From Candidatus Nanohalarchaeota archaeon (lineage in GTDB: Archaea > EX4484-52): 34,029 bases of DNA. The stretch is from positions 1-34,029 of the forward strand of contig DAOVUW010000001.1 of the NCBI GenBank assembly GCA_030632385.1. Reading direction: 5' to 3'. Both the position numbers and the translations under genes were made by a program. Below, in pieces: positions 15,149 through 23,487 of this stretch (the stretch's first letter is position 1; each line of letters opens with the position of its first letter). Below the pieces are notes generated by a model. The model was not told the DNA's origin, did not search any database, and saw only the letters and a list, made by a program, of their open reading frames with translations.

Positions 15149-17428
15149 TTATTCCAAATATTTTATATGCAATAAATCTTTTTCTTCAAGACATAGTTTT
15201 TCATACATGCATGCAAATATTCCTTCCAAGAAACCAAGAAGAAGAATCTCTCCTTTAAATTCTGATGGGTATCTGTAATTTTTTCCGCTGCTGAACTGCT
15301 TTTCAAACCATGATATTTTTTCAGTATAACTTTCTTCTTTGTCCTGGACATAGATGCCTGTTGCTTTTTTGCTGTTTATCAATTCCTGCACCAACGTCTT
15401 TTTGCCCGAGAGGAAAAAATACGGAACAATGCCTATGTCATTCAAAACCTGCGTTGCATAATGAGTCTCTTTGATTCTGCCGGACAAAGACAAAATGACG
15501 GCGACATCTTTTTCATCTATCCTCTTTACGACTGATGAGCCTATGATCATTATCTTTGTGCCGGAAATCTGATATAGCCTTGAAGCAAATAATTTGGCTA
15601 TCGTGTGCATCCTGCCGTATGCCTGCAATACAATTTTTGAAGATTTTCTTGTCTCTAAGATGGCATCAATAAGCGTCTCTATTTTTTCATACTGGTCATG
15701 GATTATTTCTTTTTGCCTGAGAAGTTCATCAGAGATATCGAGTATGTATTTTTTCATATAAGATGGTTTTTTACCCACCATATAAGCTTCCACCAAACTG
15801 GTCAAAACTACAAGAACTGAAAATTCCGAAATAGTGCCCAATGGGGTCCTTTTGGAAATCAAATCCTTTTCTTTGCTTTTGAAATCATCCTTTGTCCTCC
15901 CTTTTATGACAAGCAATGTGTCTTTTTCATCCCATGCCTTGCCCTGCGCATTGGTGGTGATTCCGATTATTCTTGCGCCTTTTTCTCTCAAGGTGTTTAC
16001 ATATTCCATGACAGAATAAGTGTTTCCTGAAGAGGAAATCGCAAATAATATGTCTTTTTTTCTTTTTCCAAAATCAACAGCAATGTCCTCATCGCCTGCA
16101 GATATTATCCGCGTATCTGCTATCTTTCCAAGCCATGCGCCTGCATATCTTGCCACAAGCCCCGAGCGACCGGCACCGGTTAAAACAATTCTTGAATCTT
16201 TGTCTATTGAATCTAATATCTGCGCAATAATATTTTCATCTATATTCTCCGCCACTTCTTTGAGCTGAGAGGATAGAATTTCCAGCACATCTTCTATCAC
16301 AGAACCCATATCATCTGTAATTTTTTCTTTTATTTTTTTTATTGCTTCAGCAGGATTTTCTGATTTGGCAATTTCACTGCCTACAATGACTATTCCTACT
16401 CCTGCTTTAGAGATATTATATGCACTCTGCTTATTTACTCCTCCTGCAACTGCTACAGGTATCGACAATTCCTGTGATATTCTTTTTATGCTTTTCGGAG
16501 GAACTATTTTACTGTGCAATAAATCATTTTCTGATTGATAATAGCGAACAAAATCAACTCCTATTTTCTCCAGTTCTTTTGCCCGTTTTATTAATCTCTC
16601 TTCTCCAATGCACTCGCGCAGACCAATCAAATCCGCCATAACTTTTTTTTTGTATTTTTTTGCAACAGATACTGCTTTTTTTATCTCCTCGATATCTGTA
16701 ATTGCGAGTATGCATGCTATATCTGCTCCTGCTGCAAAAGCACTTGAAAATTCTTTTTCTGCATCAGTTATTGTTCTTGTATTGGCAACAATGGTATTGT
16801 GCGGATAAAGTTCTTTAAATTGACTTACAACATCCATTCCTTCTTCTTTTAATTCATACCCTCTAACCACCAGAGCATCTTGAGGAATCGTCCCAATAAT
16901 CACATTCTTTTCATCTTCTCCCTTGGCTTCTTCTCCTGTATATCTTAACATCAAATCTTTATTGATTTGACATACCATACACTTTGAATCCATATATATT
17001 TTGATATTTGCTTCTATGGCAGCGTTAATGCATTCCCTTATTGTTGTCAAAGAGCCCATCTGCGTAATAATTATAATATCTGCTCCGGCATCAATTGCTA
17101 ATTTCATTTCTTCTTTTCCTGCATTTATTGGTTTTAAACTAACAGCTATCAATTTTCCTGGATTGCTTTTTTTTAATTTCTTTACTTTTTTCATTCCTAC
17201 TGCCTTAATCAAAAGCGGTCCAACCTCAATAAAATCACTATCTTCTACAACTAATTCTTTAGCTATTTTCAACGCCTTTTTCTTATCTGTAAAATTTATT
17301 GCTGTCTGCAGAACTGTTTTTCTCTCATTGCGTATAAACTCCATGTTGTGCGCTGGTTTAGACACAACATGAGAAAATCCTGCACTATCTAAAGAAGAAT
17401 CAAATCTGCAGGATTTTTGCTTGTTCAT
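15149..17428 (-). CDS. HUMPS-HUMPS-SIS-SIS protein (HPS-PHI fusion type, duplicated)
   Basis: 759 residues. HUMPS-1 (about 37-168) keeps FIEVGPLLIK but has S97-x-K99-x-x-N102 for the catalytic D-x-K-x-x-D. HUMPS-2 (about 173-370) has N216-x-R218-x-x-T221 and intact phosphate loops AGGV (328-331) and VGSEI (349-353). SIS-1 (about 375-555) is 6-phospho-3-hexuloisomerase-like with GAGRSGLVAR (418-427), SSSGNT (465-470) and RTPLGTISEFSVLV. SIS-2 (about 568-750) is degenerate (YGRMHTIAKLFASRL, SLSG). HPS-PHI fusions that interconvert ribulose 5-phosphate plus formaldehyde, hexulose 6-phosphate and fructose 6-phosphate are known in archaea; here both halves are duplicated and both HPS tetrads are damaged, so PHI activity is likelier than HPS activity. 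The start at 17428 has a TATA-like box 25 bp upstream; Met29 (17344) is an alternative start, inside a hairpin. Confidence 0.9.
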   Translation of the reverse strand: MNKQKSCRFDSSLDSAGFSHVVSKPAHNMEFIRNERKTVLQTAINFTDKKKALKIAKELVVEDSDFIEVGPLLIKAVGMKKVKKLKKSNPGKLIAVSLKPINAGKEEMKLAIDAGADIIIITQMGSLTTIRECINAAIEANIKIYMDSKCMVCQINKDLMLRYTGEEAKGEDEKNVIIGTIPQDALVVRGYELKEEGMDVVSQFKELYPHNTIVANTRTITDAEKEFSSAFAAGADIACILAITDIEEIKKAVSVAKKYKKKVMADLIGLRECIGEERLIKRAKELEKIGVDFVRYYQSENDLLHSKIVPPKSIKRISQELSIPVAVAGGVNKQSAYNISKAGVGIVIVGSEIAKSENPAEAIKKIKEKITDDMGSVIEDVLEILSSQLKEVAENIDENIIAQILDSIDKDSRIVLTGAGRSGLVARYAGAWLGKIADTRIISAGDEDIAVDFGKRKKDILFAISSSGNTYSVMEYVNTLREKGARIIGITTNAQGKAWDEKDTLLVIKGRTKDDFKSKEKDLISKRTPLGTISEFSVLVVLTSLVEAYMVGKKPSYMKKYILDISDELLRQKEIIHDQYEKIETLIDAILETRKSSKIVLQAYGRMHTIAKLFASRLYQISGTKIMIIGSSVVKRIDEKDVAVILSLSGRIKETHYATQVLNDIGIVPYFFLSGKKTLVQELINSKKATGIYVQDKEESYTEKISWFEKQFSSGKNYRYPSEFKGEILLLGFLEGIFACMYEKLCLEEKDLLHIKYLE
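17342..17417 (-). promoter_or_regulatory. Two consecutive hairpins at the 5' end of the HPS-PHI-like mRNA
   Basis: In minus-strand order, AAAATCCTGCA (17417-17407) pairs perfectly with TGCAGGATTTT (17384-17374), an 11-bp stem with a 22-nt loop. Then CATGTTGTG (17371-17363) pairs with CACAACATG (17350-17342), a 9-bp stem with a 12-nt loop. The right arm of the second stem contains the in-frame ATG of Met29. Both lie within the first 90 bases after the predicted start. This suggests a regulatory leader or a switch between two starts. Confidence 0.5.
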
Positions 17429-17446
17429 AAGAATTCAAAACAAATG

Positions 17447-17462
17447 TTTTTTTAAGTATATA
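17447..17462 (-). promoter_or_regulatory. TATA box of the HPS-PHI-like gene
   Basis: On the minus strand TATATACTTAAAAAAA is centred about 25 bp before the ATG at 17428, the same spacing as at other leaderless genes in the window, within the 47-bp gap after cca. Confidence 0.5.
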
Positions 17463-17475
17463 GTAATCTTAAATA

Positions 17476-18852
17476 TTAATTTACAATTTTCCCGCCGGAA
17501 ATATTTCTGCAAACAATTTTTGAGTCAAGCTTGCGCAATTTAACATAGTTTTGAATACCTGAAGAGTTTAATACAATGAACTTTTTATTTATTTTTTTTT
17601 CTATTTCTTTTGGAATCGCAATTTGCTTTTTTGCTTTTTGACTGCCTATAGAGTGCAATAAATCAAATGCGTGTGTTATTCTTCTTTTTTCAAAGCACAC
17701 ACAATTGCCTTGTGAAAAATAAACAGACTTGTGTTTTTCAAGGAAATTTTCTATCTTTTGATTACCTGAAAATAAATCTGGCCCTTTTCTGTGGACATAG
17801 AATGACAAAACATCTGTTGAAAAATCAAATCCCATTATGCATAAATTGTTTTTTTCATCAACATCAAAAAAATAATCATTCAGAAAAAAAGCATTTGAGT
17901 GAATGTAATTCTTAAGAGAATTGTTGAATTTTTCAAGTTGAGGAAACAATATATCCTCTACCACAGTAGGTTTTTCAAAACACAAAACATAAATGCATCT
18001 GTTCTTTAACAGAGTCTGCAATGTTTTTTTTGTAGATGTTTTTTTTTCAAAAGCTTTTTCATCAAAATATATCTTGTCTGGATTCTGAAGATACATTCTG
18101 CTGTAATAGCTTGCTTTCAAAAGAGCCTCACTTCCCAATGACGCAGAAACATTTCTGTTATTATCTACAGGATCTAAAAAAATAAAAGGTGAATCAAATT
18201 TTTTTATCAGTTTTTTAACATCTTTAAGCTCAAAAAGAGAAGCAATTCTGTTTTCTCTCAAATTAGATAATTTGGTCAATACCCCTTCAAATGTTTTGTA
18301 TTTCACAATAAGCAATTCGCATAAATATCCGCTGAATCCTTTTGTCTTTAAATCAGAACCATAGCATTTTATTGTTCTTAAAAATTGTTTTAAAAGCAAG
18401 ACTTCTGTTCTCTGGTTTTTTTTTAAATATTTAAGGATGTATTCTGTATGGAACGGAGTCCTGTCAACTGCGGAAATCATCTGGTTGATGGTTTTTAGTC
18501 TATAGCATGGAACAATCTCTATTTTACAATTGCCTATTTTTCCTTTAGTGTAGGGATGAGAAGCATATTCTATTTCAAAACTTCCGCCAAAATGTTTGAA
18601 TGTATTTTCGCCGATATTGAGTGCTTGTTTTTCCATTTCTTCAGAAGTTGTTGTCTTATCGAAAAAAAGAAATATATCTAAATCATTGTTTTTTTTTAAG
18701 AAAGTGTGTTTTGCAACAGAACCCATTAACGCAGACTCTAAATTATATTTTGAGGAAATATACTTCTTTATTTCCAAAAACATATTGTTCATTTCACCCT
18801 CTTCTTTTTGAGAAGGTCTAATCTCTTTTATTACTGTTTCTAAAAAACTCAT
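17476..18852 (-). CDS. cca: CCA-adding tRNA nucleotidyltransferase (class I, archaeal)
   Basis: Adds CCA to tRNA 3' ends using CTP and ATP without a nucleic-acid template. The 458 residues match the archaeal class I enzyme: polymerase-beta-type head with GSVAKHTFL (about 44-52) and NDLDIFLFF (catalytic D-x-D), a third carboxylate in KIEIVPCY, the helix AVDRTPFHTEYILKYL, the neck motif KGFSGYLCELLIVKY, and body and tail domains to the end. Both tRNA genes in the window lack encoded CCA, so the enzyme is needed. A TATA-like box (18873-18885) about 27 bp before the ATG implies a leaderless transcript. Confidence 0.95.
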   Translation of the reverse strand: MSFLETVIKEIRPSQKEEGEMNNMFLEIKKYISSKYNLESALMGSVAKHTFLKKNNDLDIFLFFDKTTTSEEMEKQALNIGENTFKHFGGSFEIEYASHPYTKGKIGNCKIEIVPCYRLKTINQMISAVDRTPFHTEYILKYLKKNQRTEVLLLKQFLRTIKCYGSDLKTKGFSGYLCELLIVKYKTFEGVLTKLSNLRENRIASLFELKDVKKLIKKFDSPFIFLDPVDNNRNVSASLGSEALLKASYYSRMYLQNPDKIYFDEKAFEKKTSTKKTLQTLLKNRCIYVLCFEKPTVVEDILFPQLEKFNNSLKNYIHSNAFFLNDYFFDVDEKNNLCIMGFDFSTDVLSFYVHRKGPDLFSGNQKIENFLEKHKSVYFSQGNCVCFEKRRITHAFDLLHSIGSQKAKKQIAIPKEIEKKINKKFIVLNSSGIQNYVKLRKLDSKIVCRNISGGKIVN

Positions 18853-18966
18853 ATATTTATTGGCAATATATGTTTTTTAAATTTTGTATCTTCGAGAGAA
18901 AAAGTGAAAAGAATTCAAACTTTGATTTAGATAAACTTTTAAATAATGTAATATAATCAATAAAAT

Positions 18967-19915
18967 ATGCGAGTCTATATATCAATCCCCTCGTGGAAAA
19001 ATAAAGATTGGAAAAATAAAAAATTATTAAATTTGTTTAATCAAAAAGTTGACATTGTCATTTGCGATAAAAGACCAACTCAATCAGAATTTGAAAATAT
19101 AATTCGTGAATATGATGGAGCAATTATTGGACAATTCCATTCAATTAATAAAGAAGTATTAAAAAATACAAAGCTAAAATTTGTTGGAACAGTGACTTAA
19201 AGGAACAGACCTTATTGATATCGATGAATGCAAAAAGAAAAATGTTTCTGTTTTCTATACTCCTGAAACAAATATAACTTCTGTTGCTGAACATGTTATG
19301 ACTTTAATTTTATCTTTATCAAAAAATCTAATTAAACTTGACAAAAGTGTTAGAGAAGAACAATTTGATAAATATAAATATTTTACTATCGATATAAAAG
19401 ATAAAACATTAGGAGTTATTGGTGCAGGAGCTATCTCAACAGAAATTATCAAAAGAGCAAATAGTTTTGATATGAAGATAATATGTTATACGCAACATCC
19501 AGAAAAACACAAAAACTTGAAAGTTGAATTTGTTCCTTTGACAGATTTATTGAAAAACTCTGATTTTGTTTCAATTAACATTCCCTTAACCAAAGATACA
19601 GAAAATTTTATTGATATAAAAGAATTATCTCTTATGAAAGAAAGCTCTTTTTTAATAAATGCATCAAGAGGGAAAGTGGTTAATGAAAAAGCATTGATAA
19701 ATGTTTTAAAAAATAATGAACTAGCAGGAGCAGGAATCGATGTTTTTGAAGAATAGCCAACACACAATAAGCAATTATTCTTATTGGATAATGTAATCCT
19801 AACTCCTCATGCTGCAGGATGTTCAAAAGATGCACTCGATAGGATGGAAAAATATGTAATTGAGGATATAATCGCCTTCTTAGAAAATAAACAACCCAAA
19901 TATAGATTAGCATAA
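18967..19915 (+). pseudogene. D-isomer-specific 2-hydroxyacid dehydrogenase, disrupted by a frameshift and a stop
   Basis: Three pieces read as one dehydrogenase of about 315 residues. The first (18967-19200) ends at TAA in FVGTVT; removing one T near 19197 continues the family motif as T-K-G-T-D-L-I-D. The second carries the NAD-binding segment (LGVIGAGAIS), NASRGKVVNEKAL with the catalytic Arg, and IDVFEE with the Glu. A TAG at 19754-19756 then interrupts the frame, which otherwise continues PTHNKQLFLLDNVILTPHAAG with the catalytic His to the TAA at 19913-19915. A TATA box (18936-18945, 26 bp before the ATG) is intact. Either a recent pseudogene or two sequencing errors; two independent lesions favour decay. 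Substrate unknown. Confidence 0.85.
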
Positions 19916-19932
19916 TAGAAAAAGTCGCCGCC

Positions 19933-19987
19933 CTGCGTTATACTGTACTTTCGGTATTTTTTCTTGCAGAAAAAATACATAACGCAG
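19933..19987. other. 55-nt bulged hairpin between the broken dehydrogenase and tRNA-Ala
   Basis: An outer 9-bp stem CTGCGTTAT/ATAACGCAG (19933-19941, 19979-19987) stacks directly on an inner 10-bp stem GTATTTTTTC/GAAAAAATAC (19954-19963, 19969-19978) with loop TTGCA. A 12-nt bulge lies on the 5' side only. All 19 pairs are perfect. It may be a terminator, a small structured RNA or a relic of a mobile element. Confidence 0.6.
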
Positions 19988-20113
19988 ATTGTAAGGAAAA
20001 ATCTTGCATAATTTTGCCTAAATCGCTTCATGACTTCTTATAATCCCATTTATTGATTTGTTTAACATTCCAATTTTGTTTCATTTAACAAATATAAAGT
20101 TTTAAAAGCTATC

Positions 20114-20133
20114 TTGTTATTAAATAATAACAA
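20114..20133 (+). promoter_or_regulatory. Palindrome and TATA region in front of tRNA-Ala
   Basis: TTGTTATT-AAAT-AATAACAA is a perfect 8-bp inverted repeat ending 8 bp before the tRNA. A TATA-like TTTTAAAAG lies at 20099-20108, about 38 bp upstream of the tRNA 5' end. Confidence 0.35.
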
Positions 20134-20141
20134 TAATATAT

Positions 20142-20214
20142 GGGCTTGTAGTTCAGCTGGTAGAACGCTGCCCTTGCAAGGCAGAGGCCACGGGTTCAAA
20201 TCCCGTCGAGTCCA
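20142..20214 (+). tRNA. tRNA-Ala (anticodon UGC)
   Basis: Full cloverleaf: acceptor GGGCTTG/CGAGTCC, D-stem GTTC/GAAC, anticodon stem CTGCC/GGCAG with loop CTTGCAA (anticodon TGC), and T-arm ACGGG/CCCGT with TTCAAAT. The acceptor has the G3-U70 wobble that identifies alanine tRNA; discriminator A. CCA is not encoded and there is no intron. Confidence 0.97.
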
Positions 20215-20248
20215 TAATCCGTATATTGGGTGATATAAAATATATAAT

Positions 20249-21487
20249 ATGTATTTGTACGAATTCCTACTGTTTATCTTCTTTCTTATTCTATCGGCTT
20301 TTTATTCTGCGAGCGAAACTGCTTTTTTATCAATAAATGAATTGCAGGTCAAAAAAATGCTGGAAAAAAAGGAAAAAAACGCAAAAACAATTAACAAACT
20401 AAAGAAAAAATCGCATAAAGTAATTATAGCTATTTTAATAGGAAACAATATTGCAAATGTAAGCCTCTCTGCTATCGCAACTTACGTCGCAACAAGAATG
20501 TTCGGAGCTTCTGGTGTGGGAATAGCGGTGGGGATAATCACATTAATTATATTGATATGTGGAGAAGTCACTCCAAAAATAATGGCAGTTGCAAAAGCAA
20601 AAAAATTCATGAAATATTTTGCAAAACCAATAGAATATAGTTGCTACTTATTTGCTCCTTTAATTTTTATGCTCGAGAATATATCAAAAAACACATCAAG
20701 AATCTTTGGCATAAAACTAGAAAAAGCAAAAGGGCTGACAGAAGAAGAATTAAAGACTGCAGTCATAATTAGTGAAGAAAAGGGAATAATAGACAAACAT
20801 GAAAAAAAATTAATCAATAATTTATTTGATTTTAGCGACACAAAAGTGGATGAAATTCTAACGCCAAAGTCTGAAGTAATTATGATAAACAAAAAAATGA
20901 CTGTGGTCGAGTTTGTGAATTTTATAAAAGAACACAGATATTCAAGATTCCCAATTTATGAAAATAAAGAAGACAATATTGTTGGAATTGTCTATGCAAA
21001 AGACATTTTAGCAAATATTTCAAAAGACATGAAGGGTACAGTAAACGATTTTATAAAAAAACCGTATTTTGTGCACGAAGATAAGGAAATAGGAAGTTTA
21101 ATGGAAGAAATGCGCAAAAGACAACAGCATATGTCTATTGTCGTAAATGAATATGGTGTGGTTGAAGGCATTGTAACACTGGAAGATATACTTGAAGAAA
21201 TTGTCGGCGAAATAGAAGATGAGAAGGATATGAAAAAACACATACTGCCTATAAAAGACAAAGGTCTATTTGTCGATGGATTGACCAAAATCGAAGAATT
21301 AGAGAAATATGGCGTAAAACTCCCGGAAGGCAAGTATAATACAATCAACGGTTATCTGACAAAAAAATTTAAAAAAATCCCCGAAGTAGGAGATAAATTA
21401 AAGCACAAAAAATACGAAATAATTGTCAAAGAAAGACACAGAAATCGCATTTCCAAGATATTTATAAAAATAAAAAAAAATAAGTAA
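20249..21487 (+). CDS. CNNM/CorC-family membrane protein with CBS domains (putative Mg2+/Co2+ efflux)
   Basis: 412 residues in the order DUF21 membrane domain (about 1-165; helices near 4-20, 55-75, 83-105 and 125-145), CBS pair (about 195-315; ILTPKSEVIMINKKMTVVEF, HRYSRFPIYENKEDNIVGIVYAKDIL and MSIVVNEYGVVEGIVTLEDILEEIVGEIEDE) and a C-terminal CorC/TerC-type domain (about 325-405). The first segment has the typical SAFYSASETAFLSINE. Such proteins export magnesium or regulate divalent cations with adenine nucleotides bound to the CBS pair. Lies 34 bp after tRNA-Ala with only a near TATA-like element, so co-transcription with the tRNA is possible. Confidence 0.92.
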   Translation: MYLYEFLLFIFFLILSAFYSASETAFLSINELQVKKMLEKKEKNAKTINKLKKKSHKVIIAILIGNNIANVSLSAIATYVATRMFGASGVGIAVGIITLIILICGEVTPKIMAVAKAKKFMKYFAKPIEYSCYLFAPLIFMLENISKNTSRIFGIKLEKAKGLTEEELKTAVIISEEKGIIDKHEKKLINNLFDFSDTKVDEILTPKSEVIMINKKMTVVEFVNFIKEHRYSRFPIYENKEDNIVGIVYAKDILANISKDMKGTVNDFIKKPYFVHEDKEIGSLMEEMRKRQQHMSIVVNEYGVVEGIVTLEDILEEIVGEIEDEKDMKKHILPIKDKGLFVDGLTKIEELEKYGVKLPEGKYNTINGYLTKKFKKIPEVGDKLKHKKYEIIVKERHRNRISKIFIKIKKNK

Positions 21488-21549
21488 AGTTTTACTGTTG
21501 CAACTATAGATTTTCACGCAAATTTAGATTTTATTGTAATGTATAAAAG

Positions 21550-21557
21550 TTTAAAAG
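21550..21557 (+). promoter_or_regulatory. TATA box of the metallo-beta-lactamase-fold gene
   Basis: TTTAAAAG is centred 25 bp upstream of the ATG at 21578, with no ribosome-binding site, predicting a leaderless mRNA. Confidence 0.5.
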
Positions 21558-21577
21558 TATAAAATCTAGTTATTCTT

Positions 21578-22204
21578 ATGAAATTGCGTTTAATTAAACT
21601 AGATTCTCCGAACTCAAATATATATCTTATTGATGAAGATATATTAATAGATACTGGCTGTGGATTTAAGGAAGATAGAGAACTTTTTGAAAGCAAGTTA
21701 AAGAAATGCAAAAGCGGTTTTGATAAAATAAAAGTAATTGTATTGACGCATTGCCATTATGATCATTCCAATGGAACAAGATTTTTTAAAAATGCAAAAA
21801 TATACATTGGATACAATGATGCATTAGCACTTGAAGAAAAAGATGATAAATCAATATGTTCTTCTTATTTTTCTCAAAATTACACAGGACGCTCAGATAT
21901 TCATCTTGCCATTAAAAAAGGAGCGATTCTTCCGTTAAAACCTGATTTCACACTCCACATAATTGAAACACCGGGACATTCAAATGGGAGCATATGTCTG
22001 TATGACAAAAAAAGAAAGACTCTTTTTAGCGGAGATACTTTATTTGACTGCGGACACGGACGGGTCGACTTGCCCGGGGGAAATATAGAAGAAATGAAAA
22101 ATTCTTTGGAAAAACTAAGAAAACTGGATTTCAAGGTCGTCTACCCGGGACATGGAAATGTATTTAGACGAGACCAAAACACATTTAATAATATAATAAT
22201 ATAA
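21578..22204 (+). CDS. Metallo-beta-lactamase-fold hydrolase (glyoxalase II-like)
   Basis: A binuclear zinc hydrolase of 208 residues. Metal ligands are visible: HCHYDH (H-x-H-x-D-H, about 64-69), the His of ETPGHSNGS, the Asp of FSGDTLF and the His of YPGHGN. The short, single-domain form suits a thioester or lactone hydrolase but the substrate cannot be told. Followed after 5 bp by a CDP-alcohol phosphatidyltransferase gene on the same strand; co-transcription is likely. Confidence 0.92.
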   Translation: MKLRLIKLDSPNSNIYLIDEDILIDTGCGFKEDRELFESKLKKCKSGFDKIKVIVLTHCHYDHSNGTRFFKNAKIYIGYNDALALEEKDDKSICSSYFSQNYTGRSDIHLAIKKGAILPLKPDFTLHIIETPGHSNGSICLYDKKRKTLFSGDTLFDCGHGRVDLPGGNIEEMKNSLEKLRKLDFKVVYPGHGNVFRRDQNTFNNIII

Positions 22205-22209
22205 TTACT

Positions 22210-22788
22210 ATGCTCAAAAAATTATACGAAAAATATCCTTTTTTAAGACGGTATTTCTTAACGCCTTTTGCTTACAACACAAATCCCAATACTATTTCTT
22301 TTATTGCTTTAATCAGTGCATTTATTGCAGGAGGATTATTTTACAACAAATATTATGTTTTTGGTGCCTTATTTGTACTCATAAATGGATATCTTGATTT
22401 ACTTGACGGCGAAGTTGCAAAAAAACACAATAGAGCCAGACCATTGGGTGATTTTCTAGATCATTTTTTTGACAGGATTGCCGACATAATGATAATATTC
22501 CCATTAAGTTTTGCGCCTTTTGTTAATACCAATCTAGTATTTGCTGTAATAGTGCTTATGCTCTTAACATCATATTTGGGTGTTGAATCACAAGCCTTGT
22601 TAAATAAAAGAAATTACAGCGGTATTGGAGGTAGAGCAGAACGCTTAACAATAATATTCTTCACATGCCTTCTTTTTCCATTCTATGATCAAAGCATTGT
22701 AATTGGTTTATACATTATTTCATTTCTGTGCCTGATAACTGTCAGCAAAAGATTCTACGATACATATACAGCACTGGACAAAAAATGA
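22210..22788 (+). CDS. CDP-alcohol phosphatidyltransferase family membrane enzyme
   Basis: Transfers a phospho-alcohol from CMP onto an acceptor in phospholipid synthesis. The 192-residue protein has about six hydrophobic helices and the family motif D-x2-D-G-x2-A-K-x8-G-x3-D-x3-D (DLLDGEVAKKHNRARPLGDF, then LDHFFD), with Lys in place of the usual Arg after Ala. In archaea this family includes archaetidylserine, archaetidylinositol-phosphate and archaetidylglycerol-phosphate synthases; I cannot choose among them. Converges with bud32, leaving 17 bp. Confidence 0.9.
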   Translation: MLKKLYEKYPFLRRYFLTPFAYNTNPNTISFIALISAFIAGGLFYNKYYVFGALFVLINGYLDLLDGEVAKKHNRARPLGDFLDHFFDRIADIMIIFPLSFAPFVNTNLVFAVIVLMLLTSYLGVESQALLNKRNYSGIGGRAERLTIIFFTCLLFPFYDQSIVIGLYIISFLCLITVSKRFYDTYTALDKK

Positions 22789-22805
22789 ACATACTATCCA
22801 AATAA

Positions 22806-23438
22806 CTATTCTTTCTTTCTTTTCAAATATCTTCCTCTGTGTTCTATTTTCTCCAGCCTGTTTTTTACCATAGTTGCATCCCTTTCTTGAGAATTTTTAA
22901 AATAATCTTTTTTGAAATCAGATAAATATTCTCTGAGCTGCGGAAAGGTCGCCTCAAATGATTTTATAAAATTATGGATATCCATTGCTTTTTCTTCTGT
23001 CCTGTGTGTTATTTGACCGAATCCAAAATCTATAAAATAAGGTATTTCTTTGTCATTCTCCAGAGCAACAATAATATTGGATGAGGTTAAATCGCCATGG
23101 ACAATATCGTTCTTGTGCATTTCTGCAATAAAAAAAGCGCATTTCGATAAAATATTTTTTAGTTTATTCGCTTTTTGACTACATTCCTTTATGTATTCAT
23201 CCAGCTTTTTTCCTTCAACAAAATCAATTTTAAGAGTGTATTTGTCTTCAATAATAACCCCAGGCACAGGAATGTTGTTTTTTCTGCACGCATTCAATAA
23301 ATTTGCCTCTTTTTTTGTACGTACCTTTCTTATATGCCTATCCAGCGTCTCTTCGCGGTAATTTTTTCTTATCCGTCTTTTAAAAATATATTTCCTGTCT
23401 TCAGATACAATTATATCTGCTTCAGCTCCGATTTTCAT
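22806..23438 (-). CDS. bud32: KEOPS complex kinase/ATPase Bud32
   Basis: Atypical small protein kinase of KEOPS, needed for N6-threonylcarbamoyladenosine at tRNA position 37. The 210 residues show the family pattern: GAEADI..., KRRIRKNYREETLDRHIRKVRTKKEANLL, HGDLTSSNIIV (catalytic loop) and IDFGFG (DFG), ending in a basic tail RGRYLKRKKE. In many euryarchaea Bud32 is fused to Kae1; here it is free-standing and no kae1 is nearby. Divergent from aIF5B with a shared 49-bp promoter region. Confidence 0.95.
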   Translation of the reverse strand: MKIGAEADIIVSEDRKYIFKRRIRKNYREETLDRHIRKVRTKKEANLLNACRKNNIPVPGVIIEDKYTLKIDFVEGKKLDEYIKECSQKANKLKNILSKCAFFIAEMHKNDIVHGDLTSSNIIVALENDKEIPYFIDFGFGQITHRTEEKAMDIHNFIKSFEATFPQLREYLSDFKKDYFKNSQERDATMVKNRLEKIEHRGRYLKRKKE

Positions 23439-23457
23439 AAAATAATATCTTCGATAA

Positions 23458-23467
23458 GTTTTTTAAG
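23458..23467. promoter_or_regulatory. Bidirectional TATA box between bud32 and aIF5B
   Basis: GTTTTTTAAG is TATA-like on both strands, centred about 26 bp from the bud32 ATG (minus) and 24 bp from the aIF5B ATG (plus). A single element could serve two leaderless transcripts, coupling a tRNA-modification gene to a translation factor. Confidence 0.5.
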
Positions 23468-23487
23468 TTCTTTTCTTTATTTAGTGC

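Noticed and set aside
19298..19756. A separate dehydrogenase gene of 152 codons
   Set aside because: It begins inside the NAD-domain region and the parts before and after it match the same family in other frames or beyond a stop; it is one broken gene.
19754..19756. The in-frame TAG as a pyrrolysine codon
   Set aside because: The position is a surface loop before the catalytic His region, a frameshift also breaks the gene, and no pyrrolysine genes are seen.
19916..20141. An insertion sequence next to tRNA-Ala
   Set aside because: No transposase, integrase or duplicated tRNA end was found; only a hairpin and a palindrome are present.
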